Shown piece by piece: positions 38,173 through 46,042 of a stretch of 64,000 bases of DNA. Positions within the stretch are counted from its first letter, which is position 1. Each line of letters starts with the position of its first letter. Location: contig NC_008609.1 in the NCBI RefSeq assembly GCF_000015045.1, positions 2,241,501 through 2,305,500 on the forward strand, read 5' to 3'. The notes under the pieces are model-generated. The model had not been told where the DNA came from. It saw nothing but the letters and a program-made list of their open reading frames with translations, and did no database searches. Source of the stretch: Pelobacter propionicus DSM 2379. Lineage in GTDB: Bacteria; Desulfobacterota; Desulfuromonadia; Geobacterales; Pseudopelobacteraceae. Both the position numbers and the translations under genes were made by a program.

Positions 38173-39849
38173 GAGTCTGTCGGGCTTGACCTCAGGGGCG
38201 CCCTCTTTTGTGGCCAAGCCGATTAAAAAAGTTCCGTATGTGTTCGTCTTCCCACCGGCAACCTGGTTAATTCAGCCCTTTCAGCGATGACTGCGGTTAT
38301 TACAGGCTGATTTTCGCTATTTCTCATTCTATCCGGCCAAGACATGCAGCCGTTTGATGTTGTAGGCCATGCAGACGAGGTTCCATTCGCCTTTTACTGC
38401 TTCAAAGCCACGAAGAAGAAAGCTTCTGAATCCCATGACCGCCTTGATGATGCCGAAGACCGGTTCCGAGGTGACTTTTCGCTGGGCGTAGATCGCCTTG
38501 CCGGAAGGTGTCTTCAGGCGATGCTTCATTCTGGCCACGGAATCGGCATCTTCGGGTAACGGCGGCGGTTCGGCAAAGCGCTCCATCAGTGGCACGTTGT
38601 GACTCTGCCGGTCTACGGCAATGTAGGGAGTTATCCCGTTCTCCTCACAGGCAGTTACATTGGTTTCGCTGAAGTAGCCACTGTCAGCTACCAGATCGGT
38701 TGCCTTGCCAAGCTTCTCAGGCAGCGCCGCCAGGTTCTCCAGGGTCGGTGTCAGCTCCTGTTTGTCATTGGGATTCTGGGTAACATGGGCCGAAACGATG
38801 AGCTTTGATGCTGTATCCACACCGGCCTGGGCGTTGTAAGTCTGCTCGAATCCGCCACCGGAGGTCGGCATGATCCGCGACTCTTCATCGGTCAGATTGA
38901 CCTGATCTTTGGCAGTGGGGCCGGATTTGGGCGGTTTCGGCTCTTTCCCCTTGGCCTTCTTGCCCGTTGCCTGCTCCTTCTTGGCCCGTTCGGCGACTTT
39001 CTTCTCATAAGCGGCCTGTTCACGAGCATGGCGCTCAGCGGCTCGTTTTTCGATCTCGACCTTGGCTGCGGCAATGGCGGAAAGACGCTTTTCCCGACGT
39101 TCCAGTTCTTCGGGGATGTTCATGCCGTCCGGAATATCGGCACGGTCCGCTGCCTCGGCCTTTTTGAGCAGTTCGCCAACCTCAGCCTTGATCTGCTCTT
39201 CAAGCTTGCAGGCATGCTCATAGCTCAGCGCCTTGTGCTTGGAGGCGTTCGCCTTGATTTTGCTGCCATCCAAACTAACGTTGCCCAGTTTCAGCACCTC
39301 CATCTGATGAGCGATCAGCAGAATCTGGGCAAACAGCTTGTTCAGTTGCGGCAGAAAACGCCGGCGGAAGGTGGCAATGGTATCGTGGTCAGGATGACTG
39401 TTTGCCGCTATGAACCGGAATGCCACGGAGTCGTAGGTGCTGCGCTCAAGCTTCCGGCTGGAGAATACGCCTGTCGCATAACCGTAAAACAACAATGCTA
39501 CCAGCATCTCAGGGTTATAGGGCTGCGAGCCTCGGCCGGCATAGGTAGCTTTCAAAGAGCGCAGGTCGAGCTGTTCGACAATTTCGACCACAAACCGGGC
39601 CAAGTGCTTTTCTGGTAGCCAATCCTGCAGCGATGGCGGGAGCAGATAGGGTGTTTCCCGGTCAACTTCAATAAACTTTGATTTCATAGTCAACCCCGAT
39701 ACCTAACCAGTTGATATTACCGGACAAATATACGGGATACACCAAGAAAACGCAAGCTAAAGCTGACGACTTATTCAATAAATACAGCAGGTTAACCAAT
39801 TGAAAACGCCCTGGAGATGACGGCTGAATGCGTTAAGCCCGACAGACTC
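38173..39849 (-). mobile_element. IS1182-family insertion sequence
   Basis: 1,677 bp with perfect 15-bp terminal inverted repeats (GAGTCTGTCGGGCTT at 38173-38187, AAGCCCGACAGACTC at 39835-39849) and CTAG directly outside both ends (38169-38172 and 39850-39853), consistent with a four-base palindromic target duplication. One transposase gene. Confidence 0.88.
38329..39687 (-). CDS. IS1182-family transposase
   Basis: 452 aa from the ATG (a TTG six bases upstream is in frame). N-terminal region QDWLPEKHLARFVVEIVEQLDL and YNPEMLVALLFYGYATGVFSSR; first Asp in GNVSLDGSKIKANAS, second in DLVADSGYFSE, Glu in RKVTSEPVFGIIKAVMGFRSFLLRG. A charged, Lys-rich insert (EKKVAERAKKEQATGKKAKGK...) lies before the second Asp, as usual in this family. 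Complete DDE set and both ends intact, so likely active. Confidence 0.9.
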   Translation of the reverse strand: MKSKFIEVDRETPYLLPPSLQDWLPEKHLARFVVEIVEQLDLRSLKATYAGRGSQPYNPEMLVALLFYGYATGVFSSRKLERSTYDSVAFRFIAANSHPDHDTIATFRRRFLPQLNKLFAQILLIAHQMEVLKLGNVSLDGSKIKANASKHKALSYEHACKLEEQIKAEVGELLKKAEAADRADIPDGMNIPEELERREKRLSAIAAAKVEIEKRAAERHAREQAAYEKKVAERAKKEQATGKKAKGKEPKPPKSGPTAKDQVNLTDEESRIMPTSGGGFEQTYNAQAGVDTASKLIVSAHVTQNPNDKQELTPTLENLAALPEKLGKATDLVADSGYFSETNVTACEENGITPYIAVDRQSHNVPLMERFAEPPPLPEDADSVARMKHRLKTPSGKAIYAQRKVTSEPVFGIIKAVMGFRSFLLRGFEAVKGEWNLVCMAYNIKRLHVLAG

Positions 39850-39911
39850 CTAGTACCCATTGATCACCCCACTGCCTCCAGCACGGACAGCACGAAAGGA
39901 GACCAAAAAGC

Positions 39912-39943
39912 AAAGGCCAGCTCCCAGGAGGGAACCGGCCTTT
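39912..39943. terminator. Stem-loop, probable bidirectional terminator
   Basis: AAAGGCC...GGCCTTT (39912-39918 with 39937-39943) with an inner CTCCC/GGGA pairing. It lies downstream of the leftward island operon, between the palindrome and the insertion sequence. Confidence 0.5.
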
Positions 39944-39987
39944 GATGTTGTTGAGGTAGGAACCTAGCCCCTCCCCGGCGCTAGAGA

Positions 39988-40122
39988 TGTTGCGAGGGTG
40001 CAATTACCCGCATCCGACGCCCCCCGGGAAGGACCCGCGAGGGTACAAGCATGCAAGTTCATGCATTGAGAGCATGGGTCCTTCTGGGGAGGTCACAATA
40101 TGCGGGTAATTGCACCCGCGAC
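39988..40122. repeat. Large palindrome with iteron-like repeats (candidate origin or regulatory site of the island)
   Basis: Two 18-bp perfect arms (GGGTGCAATTACCCGCAT at 39996-40013, its complement at 40100-40117) enclose a second inverted pair (GGAAGGACCC/GGGTCCTTCT) and ATGCAAGTTCATGCAT. The motif GCGAGGGTNCAA occurs twice in direct order (39992, 40037) and a close variant TCGCGGGTGCAA once inverted (40121-40110). No ORF. The rest of 39854-40411 outside the hairpin shows nothing else I recognise. Confidence 0.65.
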
Positions 40123-40411
40123 AAGTCTCTCCTCTCGATCATTTTTAATTTTTCAATTTTTCAGAGAAACGAGTCGAGGAGCATCGGACGACCTGATACA
40201 GCAACGCCAACCGGGGCGTGCCGGCTGGTGTCTGCTCATCTTCTATCGTTGAGCTTCTCTCTTTCCACTGTGAATCGTTTCCGCTTTTCTCCCTGTCTAA
40301 CTACGACCACCGGCTTTGATTGTTTCCAGTCCGCTCTTACAATGGACAGGTTCTTTGCGAAGGCCATGTCCTCATCGCTCAATGGGTAGAGTAGCCCCCT
40401 TTGAACATTCT

Positions 40412-40708
40412 TCACGCGGTGCCTCCCATGATGCCGCCTTCTGCTGCAATGCCCGATGACGCCAAGAAGGCGAGTTCGTTGTTACTTCGTCGCAACTGGA
40501 CATTCTCCGCGTGAAGCCGTTCGCAACTGGCAATCAATCTGCTGGAAAGGTTCACGTGGTCGTTGGCCTCTGTGACAGACTCAAGCAACACCCCCATGGA
40601 TTCCCCCAGGATCGCCAGGGCGCGCTCCGCCTCGATCATCCCGGCTGAGGGTAGAGTTCCGATCTTGTCAGCTAATTCCCGCATTCTGGTAGATAACTCA
40701 ATGCGCAT
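40412..40708 (-). CDS. Small hypothetical island protein (coiled-coil)
   Basis: 98 aa from the ATG preceded by GAGGAG; the longer upstream frame lacks a site. Helical with Leu/Glu/Arg content (AERALAILGESMGVLLESV ... LHAENVQLRRSNNELAFLA), the ending GIAAEGGIMGGTA. It resembles the small ead/ea22-like phage accessory proteins in style only; I do not recognise it. Last gene of the leftward operon. Confidence 0.5.
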   Translation of the reverse strand: MRIELSTRMRELADKIGTLPSAGMIEAERALAILGESMGVLLESVTEANDHVNLSSRLIASCERLHAENVQLRRSNNELAFLASSGIAAEGGIMGGTA

Positions 40709-40772
40709 GTTTGTTTGCTCCTCTGAATACTCCAGGGGGCGGACACTCGATGTCCACCCCCTTTCGCCACGT

Positions 40773-40955
40773 CTACAGTAGCCCGTTTTCCCTGGCCGCT
40801 CGGATACGTTCCTTTTGCTCGGCTTTCTTGCGCTCAAGAAGGTTATGCATCTTCTTGCTGTGCCCGGTCATTGACCGAATATCATTGTCCAAAATTCTCG
40901 TGCGCAGTTCTACTTCCCACAGTTCCCACGACTCGCTGAATTCAATTACTGCCAT
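40773..40955 (-). CDS. Small hypothetical island protein
   Basis: 60 aa with an excellent ribosome binding site (AAGGAGG seven bases before ATG). Acidic N-terminus (MAVIEFSESWELWEVELRTRIL), basic C-terminus (LERKKAEQKERIRAARENG). Family not recognised. The strong site makes it likely real. Confidence 0.55.
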   Translation of the reverse strand: MAVIEFSESWELWEVELRTRILDNDIRSMTGHSKKMHNLLERKKAEQKERIRAARENGLL

Positions 40956-41240
40956 AGTGTTGCCTCCTTGGTTAGAGTGTGTATTCGAAACCATTTTGGA
41001 AAAAATGGCCCCTGTTGCCGCCGGTCTTCCACTCCTTGTAATCCTGCAGTTGATTTACCTCGGCTTGTAGTTCGTCAATCTTCCAGGCGCGTTGATGAGA
41101 GTAAACACGATAATCGAGGGAGGTTCAGACTTGCTAATTGAGGGATCATTGCAGGCCCTGACCTGACGATCATGGATGCTGGATGGGCGGCGGTTGAGCC
41201 CTGCATAACAGTAGGTTCATCCGCCGCCCCCAGGTTTTTC

Positions 41241-41489
41241 CTACCTCAGTTGCCGCATGAGCTCCCTTGCCTTCTTCCGGCTGTAACCGATGTCCTCCCT
41301 CGATACGTCATACAGATAGACCGGATAGTTAAACCCTGTCTTGATGAGCAGTCCTCCGTTCCAGTCAGTGATCATGGTGATGCTTCTAATATTCCGACGG
41401 TAGCGGAACCATGTCGTATTTTCCTCCGTGATCTCCACATCGAGCGTTTCCAGCCGTCTTTTCTGGGGGTTATACACAGTGCATTCCAT
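41241..41489 (-). CDS. Small hypothetical protein next to the AAA/transposase pair
   Basis: 82 aa from MECTVYNPQ, with GGGAGG five bases upstream. Mixed sequence (TLDVEITEENTTWFRYRRNIRSITMI ... YDVSREDIGYSRKKARELMRQLR). It follows the AAA ATPase by 19 bases and is probably part of its operon. Below it lies a hairpin made of GGGCGGCGG/CCGCCGCCC (41185-41229). The rest of 40956-41240 holds no other feature I recognise. Confidence 0.55.
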   Translation of the reverse strand: MECTVYNPQKRRLETLDVEITEENTTWFRYRRNIRSITMITDWNGGLLIKTGFNYPVYLYDVSREDIGYSRKKARELMRQLR

Positions 41490-41508
41490 ATCCACCTCCC
41501 GGGCTATT

Positions 41509-42339
41509 TCAGGAACGGCGCGGCTGACGCACGGGAGGAGTGAATAGGTCGAAGTAGAGGGGTTCGTCGATGCGCGGGAGGTTGCGCTCGGCGGCGGCGG
41601 TGAGCAGTTCCGCCGCCATGTGTGTGAGCACCCGCAGGTTTCCGTGTGCATGGGTTGCCAGGGTTTGGATCAGCTCCGGTGCGATCAACTGGGGCGCCCC
41701 GGCTTTCTGCAGGACGTAGTCCAGGTAGGAAGCCAGCTCCTGCGGGGTGAGCGCGGAGAGTTCCAGGCGGGCGCGGATGCGACTGCCCAAGGGTAGGAGT
41801 TCCGGGGTGCGGAAGCGCTGGGGGAGCCGGGCGTCGCCGCACAGCACGGTGAAGAGCAGGCTCTGGGAGTCGAAGCTCGCGCTTTGCAGGAGCCTCAGTT
41901 CGGTCAGGCACTCGGAGCTGACCTCCTGAGCCTCATCGACCAGGAGCAGCGGGCGCAAGAGAGTCGCTGCACAGTGTGCGCGCCAGCGCTCACGCAGCGC
42001 CTTGAATCCGCCATACCGGTTGGCGGGATTGAGCTGAACGCCGAATAGCTCTCCAAGCTCGCGATAGAAATCGGCGACCTTGCTTTGGGGGCGCTCCATC
42101 ACCCCCACTACGATGTCGGGCAGTTGTCCCAGGCGGGCGCCAAGCCACTGCAGGGTCTTCGATTTGCCGTAGCCCGGCTCACCGGTGATCAGGGAGAACC
42201 CGCCCTGGGAGACCAGGGACTCCAGGCGCCGGGCAAAGAGTTCGGCGCCCGGCAGCGGCCAGAGCGCCTCCACGGGAAGCGCCGGCACGAACGGGTTGTA
42301 CTTGAGCCCGTAGAGGGCCAGGAGAGTCTTATCGTTCAT
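41509..42339 (-). CDS. AAA ATPase of the ExeA/TniB/MuB type (transposition regulator)
   Basis: 276 aa. Walker A SLITGEPGYGKSKTLQWLG, Walker B LLRPLLLVDEAQEVSSECLTEL, sensor LLFTVLCGDARLP, and C-terminal lid HGNLRVLTHMAAELL. Resembles TniB/ExeA-type ATPases that select target DNA and activate a DDE transposase. Its start overlaps the stop of the rve gene by 11 bases, so the two are translated together. Confidence 0.82.
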   Translation of the reverse strand: MNDKTLLALYGLKYNPFVPALPVEALWPLPGAELFARRLESLVSQGGFSLITGEPGYGKSKTLQWLGARLGQLPDIVVGVMERPQSKVADFYRELGELFGVQLNPANRYGGFKALRERWRAHCAATLLRPLLLVDEAQEVSSECLTELRLLQSASFDSQSLLFTVLCGDARLPQRFRTPELLPLGSRIRARLELSALTPQELASYLDYVLQKAGAPQLIAPELIQTLATHAHGNLRVLTHMAAELLTAAAERNLPRIDEPLYFDLFTPPVRQPRRS

Positions 42340-43783
42340 CGGGACCCTCCTTCACGGCAAGATAGGCCGGTGGAAGCCCGGTGGCGGCGTAATCCGCCAG
42401 CCACTTGCGAAGCAGTGCGGGCATCTCCTCGGGTGAGGCGTTCGCCTGGGCCGACTGCGCCGCAACCGGTTCCAGAGTGCGGCGCTGACCGGAGGCGTTT
42501 TTCTCCTTGTCCTGGGGGAGCAGCCGGGCCAAGGGATTGCAGCTGTCGGGATCCACTAGAACCATCCGGCTTACGTCCCAACCGGCATGGCGTAACGTCA
42601 GGCGGGGGAGATGCCTGAACCGCGACGGGACCTCGAAGCGCACCCCCTCGACCGTCACGGTTGCATCGCTTTTGCGCTGGGTGCGCGTAACCTGGCGGGT
42701 GAAGGCGAGATTCAAGGAGTCCATGTCGGGAGCCGAGCGGGAGACCTCCGGTCCGGCGAGCAGGCGCTCGATCGGAGCGCAGCCGATCTCGCTGTGGGTA
42801 CGGCGGTGATAGTCCTGTTCGACCCACGCCTGGGTGGTGCGGTTGAGGAACTCCAGCCGCAAGGGGCTCACCCCGCGCAAAAGCTCCATGAGACGTCCCT
42901 CAAGCTGCGCCCAGAACACCTCCTGTTTCCCGTTCATATAGGGCGAGTAAGGAAGGGTTGTGTCGTGGCTCACCCCGAGTCGGGCCAGCCCCTCCCGGGT
43001 TTCCTCCGCCAGCATCGCGCTTCCATTATCGGTCATCAGAGCCCTGGGAAGCCCACGTTTCAGCATCGCCTGCGTGAGAGCATGCGCGAGGTTCTGGGCG
43101 CTTTCCGCCAGATACCACTGCAGATGGCAGCAGAGCCTGCTCCGGTCGTCCAGAACCGCGCACACCAGGGGCGTCTGCCAGCCCCCCTCCTCGTCCAGCA
43201 CCTTGAGGCTTCCCTGGTGGAAGTCGAGGTGCCACAGGGCGTGCACGTGGCTCGCCTCATAGCCGCGAATCTCACGGCTTTCGCGGCGCCGGACGGCGCG
43301 GCGTTGTCCTTCGGTCGGGTTCGCGGGCTCGCGCCTTTTCTGCCACCCCTTCTCCCGCATTCGGCGAAGCACGCTCTGGTAGCTCGGCAAGGCTCCCATC
43401 TGGGGCTTTTGGGCCACTTCGGCGGCGAGGTTGTCGTAGTGCAGTTGCACCGTCCAGCGAGGATACCTGGCATACTGCACTTCCAGGGCGCTCAAGAGCG
43501 CCTCGGACAGCGCAATCTGACACCCGGCGTCCGAACGCGCCTTGCGACTCAGCGCAGCGATCGGGTCCGCGGCGTCCTTCGCCTGGTAGTACCAGCGTTC
43601 GAGCGTGGAAAAACCAAGTCGTATAGACTTCTCCGGGAGCAGGGGATGCCGGTACACCCTCTCGCTCAATTCCCGGATCTTTCCCTGCAACTCCCCGCTC
43701 GCGGCAGGGCTCGCCAATAGCGGTCCGATCACCTGCAGCCGAAACCTGGCCCAGCGCTGCTTCGGGACTACATTCTTCTTCAT
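42329..43783 (-). CDS. rve-type (DDE integrase core) transposase
   Basis: 484 aa. N-terminal helical DNA-binding region (GFSTLERWYYQAKD). The integrase core shows WHLDFHQGSLKVLDEE..., LMTDNGSAML and YSPYMNGKQEVFWAQLEG, giving D-D-E, all in place. C-terminal part like Mu C/TniA (VRFEVPSRFRHLPRLTLRHAGWD). ATG preceded by AAGGAG. With the ATPase it forms a TniA/TniB-type unit. Typical TGT/ACA ends were not found. Confidence 0.82.
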   Translation of the reverse strand: MKKNVVPKQRWARFRLQVIGPLLASPAASGELQGKIRELSERVYRHPLLPEKSIRLGFSTLERWYYQAKDAADPIAALSRKARSDAGCQIALSEALLSALEVQYARYPRWTVQLHYDNLAAEVAQKPQMGALPSYQSVLRRMREKGWQKRREPANPTEGQRRAVRRRESREIRGYEASHVHALWHLDFHQGSLKVLDEEGGWQTPLVCAVLDDRSRLCCHLQWYLAESAQNLAHALTQAMLKRGLPRALMTDNGSAMLAEETREGLARLGVSHDTTLPYSPYMNGKQEVFWAQLEGRLMELLRGVSPLRLEFLNRTTQAWVEQDYHRRTHSEIGCAPIERLLAGPEVSRSAPDMDSLNLAFTRQVTRTQRKSDATVTVEGVRFEVPSRFRHLPRLTLRHAGWDVSRMVLVDPDSCNPLARLLPQDKEKNASGQRRTLEPVAAQSAQANASPEEMPALLRKWLADYAATGLPPAYLAVKEGPDER

Positions 43784-44005
43784 TTAAGGCTCCTTTCCGG
43801 CCGCCATCCAGGCGTCTCCACTGTGGAGCACCTTCGGGTCAGCCAAGAGCCGCCTTATAAACCATTCCGAGCCCGATGCGAATCCGCCATCTTTTGCGCG
43901 GACCCTTACGACAGTCCAGCTCCCTCGCCGATCCTGTTCAAAAGCCGCATCCCGCAAGCAGTCGCAGACAGCGCACCAACGCCGTTTCCGGGCCGTCGCG
44001 GCCAA
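43784..44005 (-). CDS. Possible small ORF between accessory gene and transposase
   Basis: 73 aa; its stop is directly before the transposase ATG and its start overlaps the preceding gene by 68 bases. Sequence MAATARKRRWCAVCDC...ADPKVLHSGDAWMAAGKEP. No family recognised. It may be an artefact of the GC-rich opposite frames. Confidence 0.3.
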   Translation of the reverse strand: MAATARKRRWCAVCDCLRDAAFEQDRRGSWTVVRVRAKDGGFASGSEWFIRRLLADPKVLHSGDAWMAAGKEP

Positions 44006-44411
44006 GCCCCAGGCGCTCCAGCACCCCCAACGGAATCGCTTCCGCCGCCACTGGAGGGATCAGGAGACCGCGCAATCTTTGCCAGGTTGAGGTATGCGGG
44101 AAGGTCGAGCGAAAAAACGCCAGCCAGCGTCTGAAAGTCGAGAGGGTGACGCCGAAGAGGTCCATGATCTTGCGGGCGCTGTAACCCTTTTCCCGCTGTT
44201 GGCGAAGGGCTGTGGCGACAACGATCACCCCGCCCCAATAAACACGCCGGCCCAGGAAGAGCACCGATGGCGGCAAGGTCCGTCGTCGGCAACCTTCACG
44301 ACCGCAGCAAAGACTATGGCGTATGAAGAATGTTTCGAACAGGTTGGCGGGGCCGCCACGGGGTTTGCGCACATAGGCGCCTCGGTGCAGCGGTCCCGAA
44401 CAGTAGGGCAA
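43938..44411 (-). CDS. Zinc-ribbon plus HTH accessory protein of the transposition unit
   Basis: 157 aa from a TTG start with a GAGGGGG sequence upstream. The N-terminus has Cys/Arg-rich zinc-ribbon pattern (PYCSG...RHSLCCGREGCRRR) then TLPPSVLFLGRRVYW, and a helix-turn-helix (ALRQQREKGYSARKIMDLFGVTLSTFRRWLAFF). This pattern is common in IS-associated accessory ORFs. It lies upstream of the transposase in the same direction. Confidence 0.6.
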   Translation of the reverse strand: MPYCSGPLHRGAYVRKPRGGPANLFETFFIRHSLCCGREGCRRRTLPPSVLFLGRRVYWGGVIVVATALRQQREKGYSARKIMDLFGVTLSTFRRWLAFFRSTFPHTSTWQRLRGLLIPPVAAEAIPLGVLERLGLGRDGPETALVRCLRLLAGCGF

Positions 44412-44527
44412 CCAAGGGAGCGCACCCCCTCGGCAAGGTCGACGTCGATGTTATGAAGGAGGGAAAAAAGCTTCTGACGCTGAATAATTTCTGGTAGCAT
44501 GACTCCTGCCTGATTCCTGCTGGGCAA

Positions 44528-44609
44528 GGAGGAGCCCCCGTCGATTCCGCCAAGAAAAGTGAGGGGGCTTCTCCATCTTTTCCTCACATTTCTCGTCTAT
44601 TTCTCGCCT
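44528..44609. repeat. Hairpin and 11-bp tandem repeats upstream of the transposition unit
   Basis: GGAGGAGCCCCC (44528-44539) pairs with GGGGGCTTCTCC (44563-44574), one mismatch, followed by ATCTTTTCC. Then ATTTCTCGTCT and ATTTCTCGCCT (44588-44598, 44599-44609). They may be transposase binding sites or a terminator. 44412-44697 contains no gene. Confidence 0.4.
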
Positions 44610-44697
44610 AATTTCCATCAATTTTTCTGATCAGCCTCAGCGTTGATTGATTTCCCAATCGATCTTCTCAACTGTCCAGCTTGAGTTCAGCAGCACG

Positions 44698-45294
44698 CTA
44701 CACCCCCGTGGACAGATATTCACTGTCGATTTCAGACCTGATCGTTCTTTCCGCCTCGTCTGTCGACCGTGCTGCATCAGTGATAAATTCCGCAATGTGT
44801 TTGTGCCGATCAGCTCCAGGTAACAAAAGCGACGCACCATAGCAAACGCTCAAACGTAGCAAGGTGGGTCTGAACTCTTCGAGCAACTCCTGCGCAACAA
44901 CCCCATAAAACACTTTTTTCCGCCTGTCTACATACGGACTGGTCTCGTGTAGTAGCTTATGACGCTTCGCATCCAGGGTTTCATGCGTCAGCCCCTGGAT
45001 GTCCCTGTAATTCGATATCTGGCGCTCAGCTTTTGCCTGGTCCTCCGCCAGCTGATCCGTTGCGTCCATGGGAACCTTGCCCGCTACGATATCCGCATGG
45101 ATAGTCTGCTTTCTGGTGTTCATGTTCTCGAGCATTGCGGCAAGCCGGTTTACCTGAAGACTGGCATCACTCAACCGTTCTTCAAGTTCCCTGATTTCCG
45201 CCTCGGCCTCGTTCTGCTGTTGCTGTGCTGCAAAGAACGCTTCACGGGCCGCCTGAACTCCTTCTGAAAACGCTTTCTCAACTTTTTTTGTCAT
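44698..45294 (-). CDS. Hypothetical coiled-coil protein (island)
   Basis: 198 aa from the ATG after AAGGA. The first half is a coiled coil rich in Gln/Glu/Ala (FFAAQQQQNEAEAEIRELEERLSDASLQVNRLAAML), the second half is mixed (VVAQELLEEFRPTLLRLSVCYGASLLLPGADRHKHIAEF). No family recognised. Part of the leftward operon downstream of the AlpA-like gene. Confidence 0.55.
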   Translation of the reverse strand: MTKKVEKAFSEGVQAAREAFFAAQQQQNEAEAEIRELEERLSDASLQVNRLAAMLENMNTRKQTIHADIVAGKVPMDATDQLAEDQAKAERQISNYRDIQGLTHETLDAKRHKLLHETSPYVDRRKKVFYGVVAQELLEEFRPTLLRLSVCYGASLLLPGADRHKHIAEFITDAARSTDEAERTIRSEIDSEYLSTGV

Positions 45295-45453
45295 AGAATG
45301 ATTCCTTTCGGGCTGTTCGCCCACTGTGGGTTAGTTTTTGCGCCGTGCTCTGGTGGTCTGCAGTTGATGGAGGAGAAGCCAACAACAACATTTCCAGCCG
45401 GGAGGCGCGCCGACGAATGGCGGTGTCCATTGTCCCCTTTGCCCCGCCGGTGT

Positions 45454-45645
45454 TCAGGGCATTACCTCTGTTCCGCTCATTACCTCCTTGAGGTCCGATC
45501 TGGGGATGAAGCGTCTGCTGGTGAATCCGAATTGAAACGCCCTCAGCCTCCCCTCATCGATCATGAAATATATCTTCTGGCGAGACACCCCTAACAGGCG
45601 CGCCGACTGGGAGATCGTCAGCATCTGGTGTTTATCGAAAATCAA
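45454..45645 (-). CDS. AlpA/excisionase-like helix-turn-helix protein
   Basis: 63 aa. MLTISQSARLLGVSRQKIYFMIDEGRLRAFQFGFTSRRFIPRSDL is the winged HTH of the excisionase (MerR/AlpA-like) family. It overlaps the end of the preceding ORF by 14 bases. In P4-like elements such proteins control the integrase or act as excision factors. Confidence 0.75.
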   Translation of the reverse strand: MIFDKHQMLTISQSARLLGVSRQKIYFMIDEGRLRAFQFGFTSRRFIPRSDLKEVMSGTEVMP

Positions 45646-46042
45646 TCATCGGCTCCCTGGTCATGTTCATGCTGCCAAGCAAATCAGGCTGTGTGATCGT
45701 CGCACCCTGGAGCGCCGCCAGAGCCTTTCCGAGTTCAAGCCTTGCCGCTGACATGTCCCCGGCTCTGCAAAGCTCCATGGCGGCTTCCTTGTGCTGTTTG
45801 TGCTGTTCCCATGAGTCCACCGCCTTCGGTGATAACCTGTAGACCCGGTCGGCTTCTAAGGTGAACCAGCGCCAAAGGGTGATGATTGTATCGGCCGTTG
45901 CCTGCCTCCTGGTCTGGTCCACTGGCAGAAGCGCAACCTTTCCCGCCAACCGCCGCAAGAGCGTCGGGCTGACCTCGATAACCTGACCGGCAGGTATGGT
46001 GCCCCTGGTGGTCGTGATCTCACAGATGGCTCGGACCTTCAT
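45632..46042 (-). CDS. Hypothetical island protein
   Basis: 136 aa. MKVRAICEITTTRGTIPAGQVIEV looks like a small beta-barrel; the C-terminal half is helical (HKEAAMELCRAGDMSAARLELGKALAALQG). ATG overlaps the stop of the helicase gene (ATGA). Unknown function; possibly replication-associated by position. Confidence 0.6.
   Translation of the reverse strand: MKVRAICEITTTRGTIPAGQVIEVSPTLLRRLAGKVALLPVDQTRRQATADTIITLWRWFTLEADRVYRLSPKAVDSWEQHKQHKEAAMELCRAGDMSAARLELGKALAALQGATITQPDLLGSMNMTREPMIDFR

Noticed and set aside
39988-40122. Retron or diversity-generating element
   Set aside because: The palindrome could suggest a structured RNA, but no reverse transcriptase gene exists in the island or window.
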